Positions 17,756-30,253 are shown, counted from the first letter of the stretch. The stretch is DNA of 64,000 nt from Enterobacter sp. JUb54 (GCF_014298075.1 NZ_CP060418.1:3348001-3412000); one strand, 5' to 3'. The notes: generated by a model not told the origin, from the letters alone. Numbers and translations: made by a program.

Positions 17756-18697
17756 GTGAATAAAGAATTAACCGGGCGAATCTTCAACATTCAGAAATAT
17801 TCGATCTACGACGGCGATGGGATTCGCACGCTGGTTTTTTTCAAAGGCTGCAATATCCGCTGCCCGTGGTGTGCCAACCCGGAAGGGCTGACCAGCCAGT
17901 TTCAGGTGATGTTCTCGCACGACAAATGCATTAACTGCGGCGACTGCGTCAACGTCTGCCCGGCCGGAGTCCATTACCGGGCGGAAGAAAACGGCGAAAT
18001 GAAGCACTTCGTCGATCGCAATAAAGACTGTATCGGCTGTCGCAAGTGCGAAGAGATCTGCACCCAGAACGCGCTGGATATTATGGGCAAAGACGTCACC
18101 GTCAGCGAGTTGATGGAGGTCATCATGCAGGATTATGACTTCTATATTGCCTCCGGCGGCGGCGTAACCATCGGCGGCGGCGAGATGAGCCTGCAGACCG
18201 ATTTTGCCGTGGCCCTGTTCAGCGAATGCAAAAAGATGATGCTCAATACCGCCGTCGAAACCCAGGGCACCACCTCGCTGGCCAATTACCAAAAGCTGGC
18301 GCCGGTCACCGACACCTTCTTATTCGACATTAAGCAAATTAACAGCGAGCACCATAAAGCGTTATTTGGCATCGGCAATGAAGGTATTCGCCGCAATCTG
18401 GAATGGCTGGTGGATTCCGGCGCCAACGTGATTGTGCGCATGCCGCTGGTGCGGGGATATAACGACTCATTCGATGCGATTACCGGGGCCATTGATTATG
18501 TGCAGAAGCTGGCGAAGCGCGGGAATATCCGCCGCATCGACATGCTGCCGTACCACCAACTGGGGCGCAAAAAATATGAGCGTCTGGATATGCCCTATCC
18601 CATTACCCAGGACCCGTCTTATTCACCCGAAGAGCTGAGCCAGCTGGAGACGTTCTTCACGCAGTTCGATTTTGATATCCGCTTAGTCCGCCATTAA
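17756..18697 (+). CDS. cutD: CutC-activating enzyme (radical SAM glycyl-radical activase)
   Basis: A 313-residue radical SAM protein. The SAM cluster motif CxxxCxxC is GCNIRCPWC near residue 33. Two ferredoxin-like [4Fe-4S] motifs follow, CINCGDCVNVCPAG and CIGCRKCEEICTQ, as in other glycyl-radical activases. SGGGVTIGGGE matches the SAM-binding GGE region. I chose the GTG at 17756 because TCTGGAGG stands seven bases before it; the upstream ATG at 17726 lacks a site. It generates the glycyl radical at Gly1105 of CutC. Confidence 0.95.
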   Translation: MNKELTGRIFNIQKYSIYDGDGIRTLVFFKGCNIRCPWCANPEGLTSQFQVMFSHDKCINCGDCVNVCPAGVHYRAEENGEMKHFVDRNKDCIGCRKCEEICTQNALDIMGKDVTVSELMEVIMQDYDFYIASGGGVTIGGGEMSLQTDFAVALFSECKKMMLNTAVETQGTTSLANYQKLAPVTDTFLFDIKQINSEHHKALFGIGNEGIRRNLEWLVDSGANVIVRMPLVRGYNDSFDAITGAIDYVQKLAKRGNIRRIDMLPYHQLGRKKYERLDMPYPITQDPSYSPEELSQLETFFTQFDFDIRLVRH

Positions 18698-18709
18698 CAG
18701 GAGCCGACA

Positions 18710-19147
18710 ATGAAAAGTTTAGGCGTAATTGAAACGCGAGGGCTGGTCGCCGCCATTCAGGCTGTCGATGCCGCCTGTAAAGCTGCAGGCGTGACCTGCA
18801 TTGGTTATCGCAAAGTCGGGTCGGGGCTGGTCAGCGTCTGCTTCGAGGGCGAGATCAGCGCCATCCACACCGCCATTGAGCGCGGCATCGCCGTGGTTGC
18901 CGCAGACCAGGTTGTGGGTTCACTGGTCATCGCCCGCCCGGAACGCAGCGTGGTTGAGGCGCTGGGGAACTTAAAAGGCCGTCCGCCGCGCCCTGAGGCA
19001 CCAGCGGTAATAAAACCTGCGGTCGCAGAACCTGTCGTCGTCACGACGTCGGCGGAAAAAAGCGGGCCGGAGATGCCGCCGTCCCAACCGGCAGCTGGCG
19101 AGGCGGATGATAAAAGCGCCGCGATGAAGAAAGGGAAGAAGGCATGA
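18710..19147 (+). CDS. cmcE: BMC-H shell protein with C-terminal extension (CmcE-like)
   Basis: A 145-residue shell protein: an N-terminal BMC domain of about 90 residues (LGVIETRGLVAAIQAVDA, pore loop RKVGSGLVS, SLVIARPERSV) followed by a disordered alanine/proline-rich tail ending in KSAAMKKGKKA. It is more diverged from the three tandem copies than they are from each other. Extended BMC-H proteins are usually minor shell components. Its end overlaps the pduL-like gene by four bases. Confidence 0.88.
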   Translation: MKSLGVIETRGLVAAIQAVDAACKAAGVTCIGYRKVGSGLVSVCFEGEISAIHTAIERGIAVVAADQVVGSLVIARPERSVVEALGNLKGRPPRPEAPAVIKPAVAEPVVVTTSAEKSGPEMPPSQPAAGEADDKSAAMKKGKKA

Positions 19148-19764
19148 TCGACACCCTGCTACAGGAAAAAATCAGCGCCCGACTGACCCGCCTCACGCCG
19201 GATATTCCAGTCGGCATTTCTAACCGTCACGTGCACCTGTCGCAGCAGGATGTCGAGGCCTTGTTTGGCAAAGGTTACGCGCTGACGCCGTTTAAACCGC
19301 TACGCCAGCCGGGGCAGTTTGCCGCCGAGGAGTGCGTGACCGTGGTCGGGCCCAAAGGCTCGCTGACCCGGGTGCGCGTGCTCGGGCCCACTCGCCCGGT
19401 AACCCAGCTGGAAATCTCCCGCGCCGACGCCTTCACGCTGGGAGTCCAGGCGCCGGTTCGCGAGTCCGGGCAGCTGGAGCAGGCCGGTAACGCCCTGTTG
19501 ATTGGCCCGGCGGGCCACGTTGAGCTGCAGTCTCAGGTGATCTGTGCCTGGCGGCATATTCATATGTCGCCGCAGGATGCGCAGCGCCTGAACGTCAGCC
19601 ATGGCCAGAAGGTCAAGGTCGGCAGCCGGGGCCAACGCCAGCTGACGTTCGATGAAGTGGTGGTGCGGGTACGGGACGATTTTGTCCTCGAGCTGCATAT
19701 CGATACCGAAGAAGCCAACGCCGCCGGATTGAAAAACGGCGCGCAGGTCACGCTTATTGCATAA
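19144..19764 (+). CDS. pduL: PduL-type phosphotransacylase
   Basis: A 206-residue zinc enzyme that converts acetyl-CoA to acetyl-phosphate, recycling CoA inside the shell and allowing ATP formation outside. Both PduL zinc-site halves are present: GISNRHVHLSQQDVEALFG and WRHIHMSPQDAQRLNV, with the two repeated beta-barrel domains and CVTVVGPKG. It starts in an ATGA overlap with cmcE. The N-terminal stretch (LLQEKISARLTRL) is a plausible encapsulation helix. Confidence 0.92.
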   Translation: MIDTLLQEKISARLTRLTPDIPVGISNRHVHLSQQDVEALFGKGYALTPFKPLRQPGQFAAEECVTVVGPKGSLTRVRVLGPTRPVTQLEISRADAFTLGVQAPVRESGQLEQAGNALLIGPAGHVELQSQVICAWRHIHMSPQDAQRLNVSHGQKVKVGSRGQRQLTFDEVVVRVRDDFVLELHIDTEEANAAGLKNGAQVTLIA

Positions 19765-19776
19765 CGGGGGCCAGCC

Positions 19777-20469
19777 ATGACCGATGAAGAGATCGACCAC
19801 CTGGTGACGCGGGTTATCCAGCGGCTACAGCCGCCGGTGCTGGTGATGGTCGGCGCGGCGGAGGGGTATCGCCCGCTAGTCCACCGTCGTCTGGCGGGAT
19901 GCGGGCAGCGTCTGCACCTCGCGCTGGAAGACGGAATAGTAGATGCGGCCCAGTGGCAGGCAATCGGCGAGATTATCCCGTCCGGGATCTGGCAGGCGGC
20001 GCTGCCGTCGATGGCCTGGCGGGCCGTGATAGTGCCGTTTCTCGATTATCCGATGGCGGCCGATCTGGCAAACGGCACGTTGCACAGCCCGGTTGCCCGG
20101 CGCCTGCACGACGCGCTGCTGGCCGGTCTGCCGGTGCTGGCGCTGCGCTATCACTGCGACCCGGACAGCGAGCTGAACCAGCTGTGCGGCGCGGCGAGCC
20201 AGACGCCATACGCCAGCCAGATGCACGCGACCCTGGCCCGGTTGACGGCATGCGGCGTCACGTTGTGCTCGATGAATGAACTGCTGGCGACGCTGGACGC
20301 CGGGCCGGGAGCGTCCGTTCCGACGCCGGTCGGCGGGGCGCGTCGTTATCTCACTGTCACAGACATCGTCAATAATCCGGCGCTGGCCGCCGCCAGCGAT
20401 GCCGTTTTAACCGATGCCGCGAGCGATTTTCTTAAAAACAGAAATAAAGAACCCTACCTTAATAAATAG
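19777..20469 (+). CDS. Microcompartment-associated flavoprotein-like protein
   Basis: A 230-residue protein with an N-terminal short helix (DEEIDHLVTRVIQRLQ) resembling a shell-targeting peptide, then a Rossmann-like domain: VLVMVGAAEGYRPLVHRRLAG, WRAVIVPFLDYPMAADLANG and a stretch with SPVARRLHDALLAGLPVLALR. This pattern resembles the HFCD/dihydromethanopterin-reductase-like flavoproteins that recur in glycyl-radical microcompartment loci. The flavin-binding residues cannot be confirmed by eye. Its place in the operon argues for a role in cofactor or redox maintenance, but no reaction is assigned. Confidence 0.55.
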   Translation: MTDEEIDHLVTRVIQRLQPPVLVMVGAAEGYRPLVHRRLAGCGQRLHLALEDGIVDAAQWQAIGEIIPSGIWQAALPSMAWRAVIVPFLDYPMAADLANGTLHSPVARRLHDALLAGLPVLALRYHCDPDSELNQLCGAASQTPYASQMHATLARLTACGVTLCSMNELLATLDAGPGASVPTPVGGARRYLTVTDIVNNPALAAASDAVLTDAASDFLKNRNKEPYLNK

Positions 20470-20483
20470 ATCCGGAGTTTATT

Positions 20484-20894
20484 ATGTCTTCAAAAACAAA
20501 ATGTTGGCTATGGATGCTGTTGGTTATCCTCTCGGAAACCTCGGCGACGTCCACCCTCAAGATGTTCGGTAGCAGCGAAGGCTCCACCAAAATGTTGCTG
20601 CTCGGGCTGCTGATTGTTCTGTACTGCACCTGCTACTACTCGCTGTCCCGCGCGGTCAAAGACATTCCCGTCGGCCTGGCGTACGCCACCTGGTCCGGTA
20701 CCGGCATTCTGGTGGTATCGACCCTGGGGATGGCCTTCTACGGCCAGCATCCGGATACCGCGGCCATTATTGGCATGGCGATTATCGCCAGCGGCATCGT
20801 GATCATGAATCTGTTTTCAAAAATGGGCAGCGAAGAGAGCACCGACGCGCCTGCCGAGCCGGTGACGCCACTGGATAGCAAGATCGCCAACTAA
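20484..20894 (+). CDS. SMR-family transporter subunit, first of a pair
   Basis: A 136-residue small multidrug resistance protein with four membrane helices, the conserved membrane-embedded glutamate in the first (LVILSETSATSTLK), and the motif DIPVGLAYATWSGTGILVVS. A longer than usual hydrophilic tail (about 25 residues) follows the last helix. It is directly followed by a second SMR gene 17 bases downstream, the arrangement of heterodimeric pumps. Placed at the end of a choline-lyase operon it could handle a quaternary or tertiary amine such as choline or trimethylamine; that substrate is inference from context. Confidence 0.85.
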   Translation: MSSKTKCWLWMLLVILSETSATSTLKMFGSSEGSTKMLLLGLLIVLYCTCYYSLSRAVKDIPVGLAYATWSGTGILVVSTLGMAFYGQHPDTAAIIGMAIIASGIVIMNLFSKMGSEESTDAPAEPVTPLDSKIAN

Positions 20895-20911
20895 CTGAAA
20901 AGGAATAGCAT

Positions 20912-21241
20912 ATGTTTAATCTCGGGTTCTTATGGCTGGCGCTGTCCATCGGCTCAGAAATTACCGGTACGTCGATGATCAAAAAAACCAACGGCTTTAG
21001 CAAACTGGCACCTTCCGTACTGGTCGTCTGCGCTTACGGGCTGTGCTATTTCGCCCTCACCCGCGCAATGAGCACCATTCCGGTGGGCGTGGCGTACTCG
21101 CTGTGGTGCGGCTTCGGCATCGTCGGCGTCACCATCTGCTCGATGATCCTGTATAAGCAAAAACCGGATCTGCCGGCGATCTTCGCCATGGTGCTGATCA
21201 TCTCCGGCGGCATCATCATGAACGTCTTCTCCACGATGTAA
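20912..21241 (+). CDS. SMR-family transporter subunit, second of a pair
   Basis: A 109-residue four-helix SMR protein with the conserved glutamate in LSIGSEITGTSMIKK, then TIPVGVAYSLWCGFGIVGVT and a last helix LPAIFAMVLIISGGIIMNVFS. It lacks the hydrophilic tail of its partner. The two unequal subunits probably form a heterodimer with fixed opposite topologies. A Rho-independent terminator follows 16 bases after the stop, closing the microcompartment operon. Confidence 0.85.
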   Translation: MFNLGFLWLALSIGSEITGTSMIKKTNGFSKLAPSVLVVCAYGLCYFALTRAMSTIPVGVAYSLWCGFGIVGVTICSMILYKQKPDLPAIFAMVLIISGGIIMNVFSTM

Positions 21242-21257
21242 TCCGCAAAACATGGCC

Positions 21258-21284
21258 GGGCGTGGGTTTACCCCGCGCCCTTTT
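21258..21284 (+). terminator. Rho-independent terminator of the cut operon
   Basis: A nine-pair stem (GGGCGTGGG with CCCGCGCCC, one G-U pair) with a five-base loop, followed by TTTT, directly after the second SMR gene. It lies very close to the leader peptide of the following trpS-like gene, so that gene's promoter must overlap or precede it. Confidence 0.8.
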
Positions 21285-21302
21285 CGTGTCAGGATAATCG
21301 GC

Positions 21303-21356
21303 ATGAACAGAATCGTTGTCATCTCCCGCTCATGCCGTTGGTGGCTGCCTGCATAA
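21303..21356 (+). CDS. Candidate 17-residue leader peptide with tandem Trp codons
   Basis: ATG with AGGA eight bases upstream opens a 17-codon frame, MNRIVVISRSCRWWLPA, with two consecutive TGG codons at 21339-21344 and a stop at 21354. Tandem Trp codons in a short peptide ahead of a tryptophan-related gene are the hallmark of ribosome-mediated attenuation, as in trpL (which also contains WW). Trp is rare, so chance occurrence of an adjacent pair in such a short, properly initiated frame is unlikely. No annotation of this peptide is known to me. Confidence 0.65.
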   Translation: MNRIVVISRSCRWWLPA

Positions 21357-21407
21357 CAGGCGGCACGATTGATGTTTTCCATTTTTTAAGCCGCCGGAAG
21401 GCGGCTT
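21333..21407 (+). promoter_or_regulatory. Candidate tryptophan attenuator upstream of the second trpS
   Basis: Four competing segments are visible. Segment 1, TGCCG (21333-21337) at the Trp codons, can pair with CGGCA of segment 2 (21361-21365). Segment 2, GGCGGC (21359-21364), can pair with GCCGCC in segment 3 (21390-21395). Segments 3 and 4 form a perfect hairpin, AAGCCGCC / GGAA / GGCGGCTT (21388-21407). A ribosome stalled at the two Trp codons would cover segment 1 and favour the 2:3 pairing over the 3:4 hairpin. The sequence after the 3:4 hairpin (AATCATTTCTTAG) is not a strong U-run, so terminator strength is uncertain. Confidence 0.55.
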
Positions 21408-21458
21408 AATCATTTCTTAGCGACGTCTTTCGGCTTACCGCAGCCTTAGGAGTCTCTG

Positions 21459-22466
21459 ATGAACACATTACCTACCATTCTTACCGGCGATCGCCCGACC
21501 GGCCAGCTGCATCTCGGCCACTATGTGGGCTCGCTGCGCCAGCGGGTCGAGCTGCAACATGACCATCAGCAGTTTATTCTCGTCGCCGACCTGCAGGGGC
21601 TAACGGACAACGGCAGCGATCCGCACAAAATCAGCCGCAACATCTGCGAGGTGCTGGCGGATTATCTGGCGGTGGGGATCGACCCACGTAAAACCACGAT
21701 TTGCCTGCAATCATCGCTTCCGGCGCTGGCTGAACTGAGCGCGCTGTATATGAATATCGTCACCGTCGCCCGCGTCGAGCGCAATCCGACGGTCAAAAAC
21801 GAGATCGCGCAGAAGGGATTTTCCCGCTCGCTGCCGGTCGGCTTTCTCGCCTACCCCATCAGCCAGGCGGCGGACATTACCGCCTTTAAAGCCGGGCTGG
21901 TGCCGGTGGGCGACGATCAGCTGCCGATGATTGAGCAGACCAATGAGATCGTCCACAAAATGAATAGCCTGACGACGACGCCGGTACTGCAGCACTGCAA
22001 AGCGCTGCTCAGCGATGTCAGCCGCCTGCCGGGCATTGATGGCGGCGCCAAGATGTCAAAATCACTAGGGAATACGCTGACGCTCTCTGCTACCGAAGAG
22101 GAGATCCATCATGCGGTCAGCGCGATGTATACCGACCCACACCATCTGCGCGTCAGCGATCCAGGCCAACTCGACGGCAACGTCGTCTTTACCTATCTGG
22201 ACGCCTTCCATCCCGACCACGCCTTGGTTGCCGAGATGAAAGCCCACTACCAGCGTGGCGGGCTGGGCGATCGGCAGTGTAAAAATGTGCTGGAGGAGTG
22301 CCTGCAGACGCTGCTGGCGCCGATTCGCGAACGCCGGGCAACGTTTATCGCTGATAAAGGGATGCTGCTGGAACTGCTGCGTCAGGGGAGTGAGCGGGCG
22401 CAGCACCTCACGCAGCAGACGCTGCATGAGGTCATGCGGGGATTAGGGTTGCCGGTACTGTTCTGA
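21459..22466 (+). CDS. trpS2: Second (auxiliary-type) tryptophanyl-tRNA synthetase
   Basis: A 335-residue class I tRNA synthetase that charges tRNA-Trp. The HIGH-type motif is TGQLHLGHYVGSLRQ near residue 15 and the KMSKS loop is GGAKMSKSLGN. The sequence differs from the housekeeping enterobacterial TrpRS (which has TIGNY rather than HLGHY), so this is a second TrpRS lineage and not the trpS of the dam-rpe-gph operon. Divergent second TrpRS enzymes in other bacteria can confer resistance to indolmycin-type inhibitors or serve under stress. It is preceded by a Trp-codon leader and hairpins that suggest induction when charged tRNA-Trp is scarce. Confidence 0.9.
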   Translation: MNTLPTILTGDRPTGQLHLGHYVGSLRQRVELQHDHQQFILVADLQGLTDNGSDPHKISRNICEVLADYLAVGIDPRKTTICLQSSLPALAELSALYMNIVTVARVERNPTVKNEIAQKGFSRSLPVGFLAYPISQAADITAFKAGLVPVGDDQLPMIEQTNEIVHKMNSLTTTPVLQHCKALLSDVSRLPGIDGGAKMSKSLGNTLTLSATEEEIHHAVSAMYTDPHHLRVSDPGQLDGNVVFTYLDAFHPDHALVAEMKAHYQRGGLGDRQCKNVLEECLQTLLAPIRERRATFIADKGMLLELLRQGSERAQHLTQQTLHEVMRGLGLPVLF

Positions 22467-22485
22467 ACAGCCGGGGCACGGCGCC

Positions 22486-23895
22486 TCAGTGTGATGCGTC
22501 GTGCCCGCCCTGATGCAGCTTCACGCAGTCGCGCCCGCTGCGCTTGGCGGTGTACAGCGCACTGTCGGCATCGCGCAGCAGTCGGTTGTAATCCGGGTGG
22601 CCGCTATGCACGGCATAGCCGATGCTGACGGTGATGGCAATGTGGGTATCGGCGCCAACGTCAAACTGGAGCTGGCTGATGCTTTTTCGCAGACGTTCCA
22701 GTAGCGTAAAGGCTTCACCGGCGTTGGTTTCCACCAGAACCAGTAAAAACTCTTCACCGCCATAGCGGAAGATATAGTCGCTGGAACGAATATTATCGCT
22801 GAGCAGGTCGGCAACGTGCTTGATCGCCCGGTCGCCCACCACGTGGCCCCAGTTATCGTTAATCTCTTTGAAATGGTCGATATCCACCATCGCCACCGTC
22901 ATCGGCAGCCCATGCTCCATGGCGAGGGTAACCTCATGTTTGAGGACCACCGGCAGGTAGCGGCGGTTTAGCAGGCTGGTCAGTGAATCCTTGCCGTTCT
23001 GCATCTGCGACAGGCTGCTAAAGATCACTTCCAGCTGGTGACCAATCTGCTGGCAATGGATATGGATGCTCTGGAGCAGGCTTTGGGTGTTTTTATACCC
23101 GGAACGATCCGCTGATGATTTCCAGTCGATAATTAAGCGATCGACCTGTTCAATGATGCCGGTGATCTCTGCCATCTGGGCATTTTTATTAAAATAGCGC
23201 ACGCATTTATGGCGGAACCACAGGCCAAATTCGGATTCCGATAATAATGTGCCGTTAATGGCGGCTTTATTTTCGCTGACGATATTAAAAATAGTGCTGT
23301 TTTCCCAGCCGGAGAGCGAGGCCTGCTGTTTGCCGTACTCCATCGGGATATTATCCATCAGGCTATACAGGCGGTAGGCCTCTTCATTTTTCGTCGCCCG
23401 GTAGTGCGATAGCGTGTAGGCATGGCACATCATCTCGATGGCCATGTTAATGGCCATGACCGAATAATGGAGGGTCGCCAGCGCGGTCTGGTGGTCAATG
23501 TCGTGGCGATCGCGGATGTACTCTATCAGCCCGGCCTTGAGCTGGCGGGCACCGCGCAGTACGGCCTCGGCGGGAATACCAATACGCGCGTGAATACTGC
23601 CGATAAAATATTGCCGTTCTGCCAGCGCCTGCAGTCCATCCCGGTCGCAGGTCAAAATCTCATTGACCCAGGCGGTCAGCGAACGACTGAGGCGCTCCTG
23701 CACCAGGTCATAGGTCAGATGGCGGGCAATATCAGGATCCTGAAAAATAAAGTCATAAAATCGGGCCGCCAACGCTTCTGACCGCTCAGAGGCAATATTT
23801 TTAAGAACAGCCTTCACATCGGGAGTCAAACCGTCATACAGCGGCAGCCATTCCTTGAAAATAACGGAGATATATTTCTTGCTTTCATCACTCAT
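22486..23895 (-). CDS. dosC: Globin-coupled diguanylate cyclase (DosC/YddV-like)
   Basis: About 469 residues. An N-terminal globin-coupled sensor covers residues 1-150, with the heme-ligand histidine in GSIHARIGIP, where E. coli DosC has VHARIGIP. A middle helical linker domain spans about 170-300, and a C-terminal GGDEF domain (about 310-465) has DIDHFKEINDNWGH and the active motif RYGGEEF. It makes cyclic-di-GMP in response to heme-bound O2. No dosP-like phosphodiesterase gene is next to it, unlike the E. coli dosCP operon. An in-frame GTG at 23907 is an alternative start. Confidence 0.88.
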   Translation of the reverse strand: MSDESKKYISVIFKEWLPLYDGLTPDVKAVLKNIASERSEALAARFYDFIFQDPDIARHLTYDLVQERLSRSLTAWVNEILTCDRDGLQALAERQYFIGSIHARIGIPAEAVLRGARQLKAGLIEYIRDRHDIDHQTALATLHYSVMAINMAIEMMCHAYTLSHYRATKNEEAYRLYSLMDNIPMEYGKQQASLSGWENSTIFNIVSENKAAINGTLLSESEFGLWFRHKCVRYFNKNAQMAEITGIIEQVDRLIIDWKSSADRSGYKNTQSLLQSIHIHCQQIGHQLEVIFSSLSQMQNGKDSLTSLLNRRYLPVVLKHEVTLAMEHGLPMTVAMVDIDHFKEINDNWGHVVGDRAIKHVADLLSDNIRSSDYIFRYGGEEFLLVLVETNAGEAFTLLERLRKSISQLQFDVGADTHIAITVSIGYAVHSGHPDYNRLLRDADSALYTAKRSGRDCVKLHQGGHDASH

Positions 23896-24009
23896 TGAAT
23901 AAAGCACTCACCGATTAGGATCTATTTTAAGGCTGAAGATCATACAACAGTTCGCTCTGGTCAACCAGATTGAAAATTCAGCAGGTGAGAACGATCCTGG
24001 CGGCGATAA

Positions 24010-24339
24010 CTATGGTTTGCGGTTCATCACGCGGCGTAGCAACCAGGTGAATCCCATCGCCATGCTAAACAGGATAAACAGCAGCGCTACCCAACTGAGG
24101 GAAATGCGTACCAGGGCGCTGAAGGTCATCAGTGGCTGCAGGTGTACGGTAAACGACTCGCTGAGCGGCTTTCCCATCAGCAGCAGTACGCTTTCGATGG
24201 CCCAGACGCATCCCCGGCATACGACCCAAATAATCGCCGGCCAGCATAGCAGAACTAAAAAGGTGAAGCGTTCTTGCAGGTAACTTATGAGCGGGCGCAG
24301 GGGCGACCATGTTAGCAGGTTCTTCATGGGTATTCTCAT
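24010..24339 (-). CDS. Small inner-membrane protein of unknown function
   Basis: About 109 residues with three hydrophobic segments: FTFLVLLCWPAIIWVVCRGC, a middle amphipathic region around VWAIESVLLLMG, and VRISLSWVALLFILFSMAMG near the C-terminus, which ends in RRVMNRKP. I do not recognise the family. The frame extends upstream to 24426, but the start MRIPMKNLL at 24339 (or MKNLL at 24327) is more likely. It lies alone between dosC and the rRNA operon on the same strand. Confidence 0.5.
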   Translation of the reverse strand: MRIPMKNLLTWSPLRPLISYLQERFTFLVLLCWPAIIWVVCRGCVWAIESVLLLMGKPLSESFTVHLQPLMTFSALVRISLSWVALLFILFSMAMGFTWLLRRVMNRKP

Positions 24340-24673
24340 CGTGCCGCTCGATACAATTCTGTCGGCCACGACACACGTTCTGTTCATCCGAGTTAACAAA
24401 CTGTTAATGACACTAAAACATTTCATTTAAAATGTCCAGTGACAACCGCACAGGTCGTTAAATATGAGAACAAATTACCGTTAAATACTTTTAAATAATA
24501 AAAATAATAACTTTATCTTTATTATTTTTATATTTCTGATACATGGTAAATATTCATAATTGCGTATATTTGTACAATAAAAAGGGAGTAATAAAATAAC
24601 GAGAATATATAAATGGAGGGGGGAAATATAAATACTATCGGAATGGGGTAAGTCGCGCTCACCGACAAAAAGC
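24340..24673. other. AT-rich gene-free stretch downstream of the rRNA operon
   Basis: From about 24470 the sequence is strongly A+T-rich (runs such as TAATAAAAATAATAAC) with many stops in all frames. I see no gene, tRNA or repeat in it. A reading frame running from here through the 5S gene is an artefact. Confidence 0.6.
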
Positions 24674-24710
24674 AGAAAAAACAAAAGGCCCAGTCTTTCG
24701 ACTGAGCCCT
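24674..24710 (-). terminator. Rho-independent terminator of the rRNA operon
   Basis: Read on the minus strand, the stem GGGCTCAGTC / GACTGGGCC with loop GAAA is followed by TTTTGTTTTTT. It lies about 13 bases after the 5S 3' end and has the standard enterobacterial rrn T1 sequence. Confidence 0.92.
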
Positions 24711-24722
24711 TTGCTTTATTTG

Positions 24723-24842
24723 ATGCCTGGCAGTTCCCTACTCTCACATGGGGAGACCCCACACTACCATCGGCGCTACGGCGTTTCACTTCTGAGTTCG
24801 GCATGGGGTCAGGTGGGACCACCGCGCTATCGCCGCCAGGCA
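24723..24842 (-). rRNA. rrf: 5S ribosomal RNA
   Basis: 120 bases on the minus strand from TGCCTGGCGGC to AACTGCCAGGCAT, with the conserved GGTGGTCCCACCTGACCCCA and GCCGAACTCAGAAGTGAAAC segments. It is the last gene of the rRNA operon, with no distal tRNA before the terminator. Confidence 0.97.
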
Positions 24843-24935
24843 AATTCTGTTATCAGGATGCTCAAAAAGCACCCCAATTAATCTGTATCAGGCTGAAAAT
24901 CTTCTCTCTAATCACCAAAACAGCTTTGGCGTTGT

Positions 24936-27840
<2,905 letters not shown>

Positions 27841-28045
27841 TCACAACCCGAAGCTGTTTCGTAAAACAGTCCGCATTGCGAAAATTTGAGAGACTCGAAC
27901 ACACCATTTTTCCTTTCTTATTACGGAGAAAGGAAACAGTGTGTCGTTTCAATTTTCAGCTTGATCCAGATTTTTAAAGAGCAAAACTTCGCAGCATACC
28001 TTTTCAGGTACACTCTGAAGTTTTCTTGTTAATCGCAGTAAAGGA

Positions 28046-28121
28046 TGGTGGAGCTATGCGGGATCGAACCGCAGACCTCCTGCGTGCAAGGCAGGCGCTC
28101 TCCCAGCTGAGCTATAACCCC
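28046..28121 (-). tRNA. alaT: tRNA-Ala (anticodon TGC)
   Basis: 76 bases on the minus strand from GGGGTTATAGCTCAGCTGGG to GAGCTCCACCA, with anticodon TGC in GCCTTGCACGC. It lies between tRNA-Ile and the 23S gene, the standard 16S-23S spacer position. CCA is encoded. Confidence 0.97.
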
Positions 28122-28230
28122 ATCGTAATTGCCATCTCTGTTTACCGTAATTCGATATCGGGCAAGGCGTGGTGACACGAAGCATACTGAAGTATGCGAG
28201 CGTCGCCATAACGCAGCACGGTAGCGAATT

Positions 28231-28307
<77 letters not shown>

Positions 28308-28377
28308 GCAGAGATGTTTTACTGCTTATTTTTCATCAGACAATCTGTGTGGACACTACAAAGGCAGGTTCTTTAGG

Positions 28378-29917
<1,540 letters not shown>

Positions 29918-30068
29918 AAGTTTGACGCTCGTGTTTCTTTATTTCTAAAGAAAAGAACTTCGTAATGAATTACGTATGTTCACTCACTGAGACTTGGTAT
30001 TCATTTTTCGTCCGAGGACGTTAAGAATCCATGTCACTTTGAGTGCCCACACAGATTGTCTGATAAAT

Positions 30069-30080
30069 TGTTAAAGAGCA
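30069..30080 (-). promoter_or_regulatory. boxA antitermination site of the rRNA leader
   Basis: TGCTCTTTAACA on the minus strand, the Nus-factor boxA sequence, in the 16S leader between promoter P2 and 16S. It allows transcription through the untranslated operon. A similar GCTCTTTAAAAATC lies in the spacer before 23S, near 27975. Confidence 0.85.
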
Positions 30081-30117
30081 GTGCGACGGCGCTTGGCGCT
30101 CTGTCGCGAGGTGGCGT

Positions 30118-30145
30118 ATATTACGCTTTCCTCTTTCAGAGTCAA
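30118..30145 (-). promoter_or_regulatory. rRNA promoter P2
   Basis: On the minus strand TTGACT (30140-30145) and TAATAT (30118-30123) are spaced 16 bases apart. The position between P1 and boxA matches the rrn P2 promoter. Confidence 0.8.
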
Positions 30146-30225
30146 CCTCATTTTCAGAAGTTTTTCTCTTTCCGACCCGGCTTACTCTGTGAAGTTGTTC
30201 ACATTTGCCGTGTCAGTGGGAGCGC

Positions 30226-30253
30226 ATTATAGGGAGTTCTCTTTGGATGGCAA
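30226..30253 (-). promoter_or_regulatory. rRNA promoter P1 (growth-rate regulated)
   Basis: On the minus strand TTGCCA (30248-30253) and TATAAT (30226-30231) are spaced 16 bases, followed by a GC-rich discriminator GCGCTCCC typical of stringently controlled rrn P1. A-rich sequence upstream resembles an UP element. The rest of the 655-base interval to roxA (to 30572) contains no gene. Confidence 0.88.

Noticed and set aside
24481-24843. 120-codon minus-strand frame running into 5S rRNA
   Set aside because: It consists of 5S rRNA, the rrn terminator and AT-rich spacer; not a gene.
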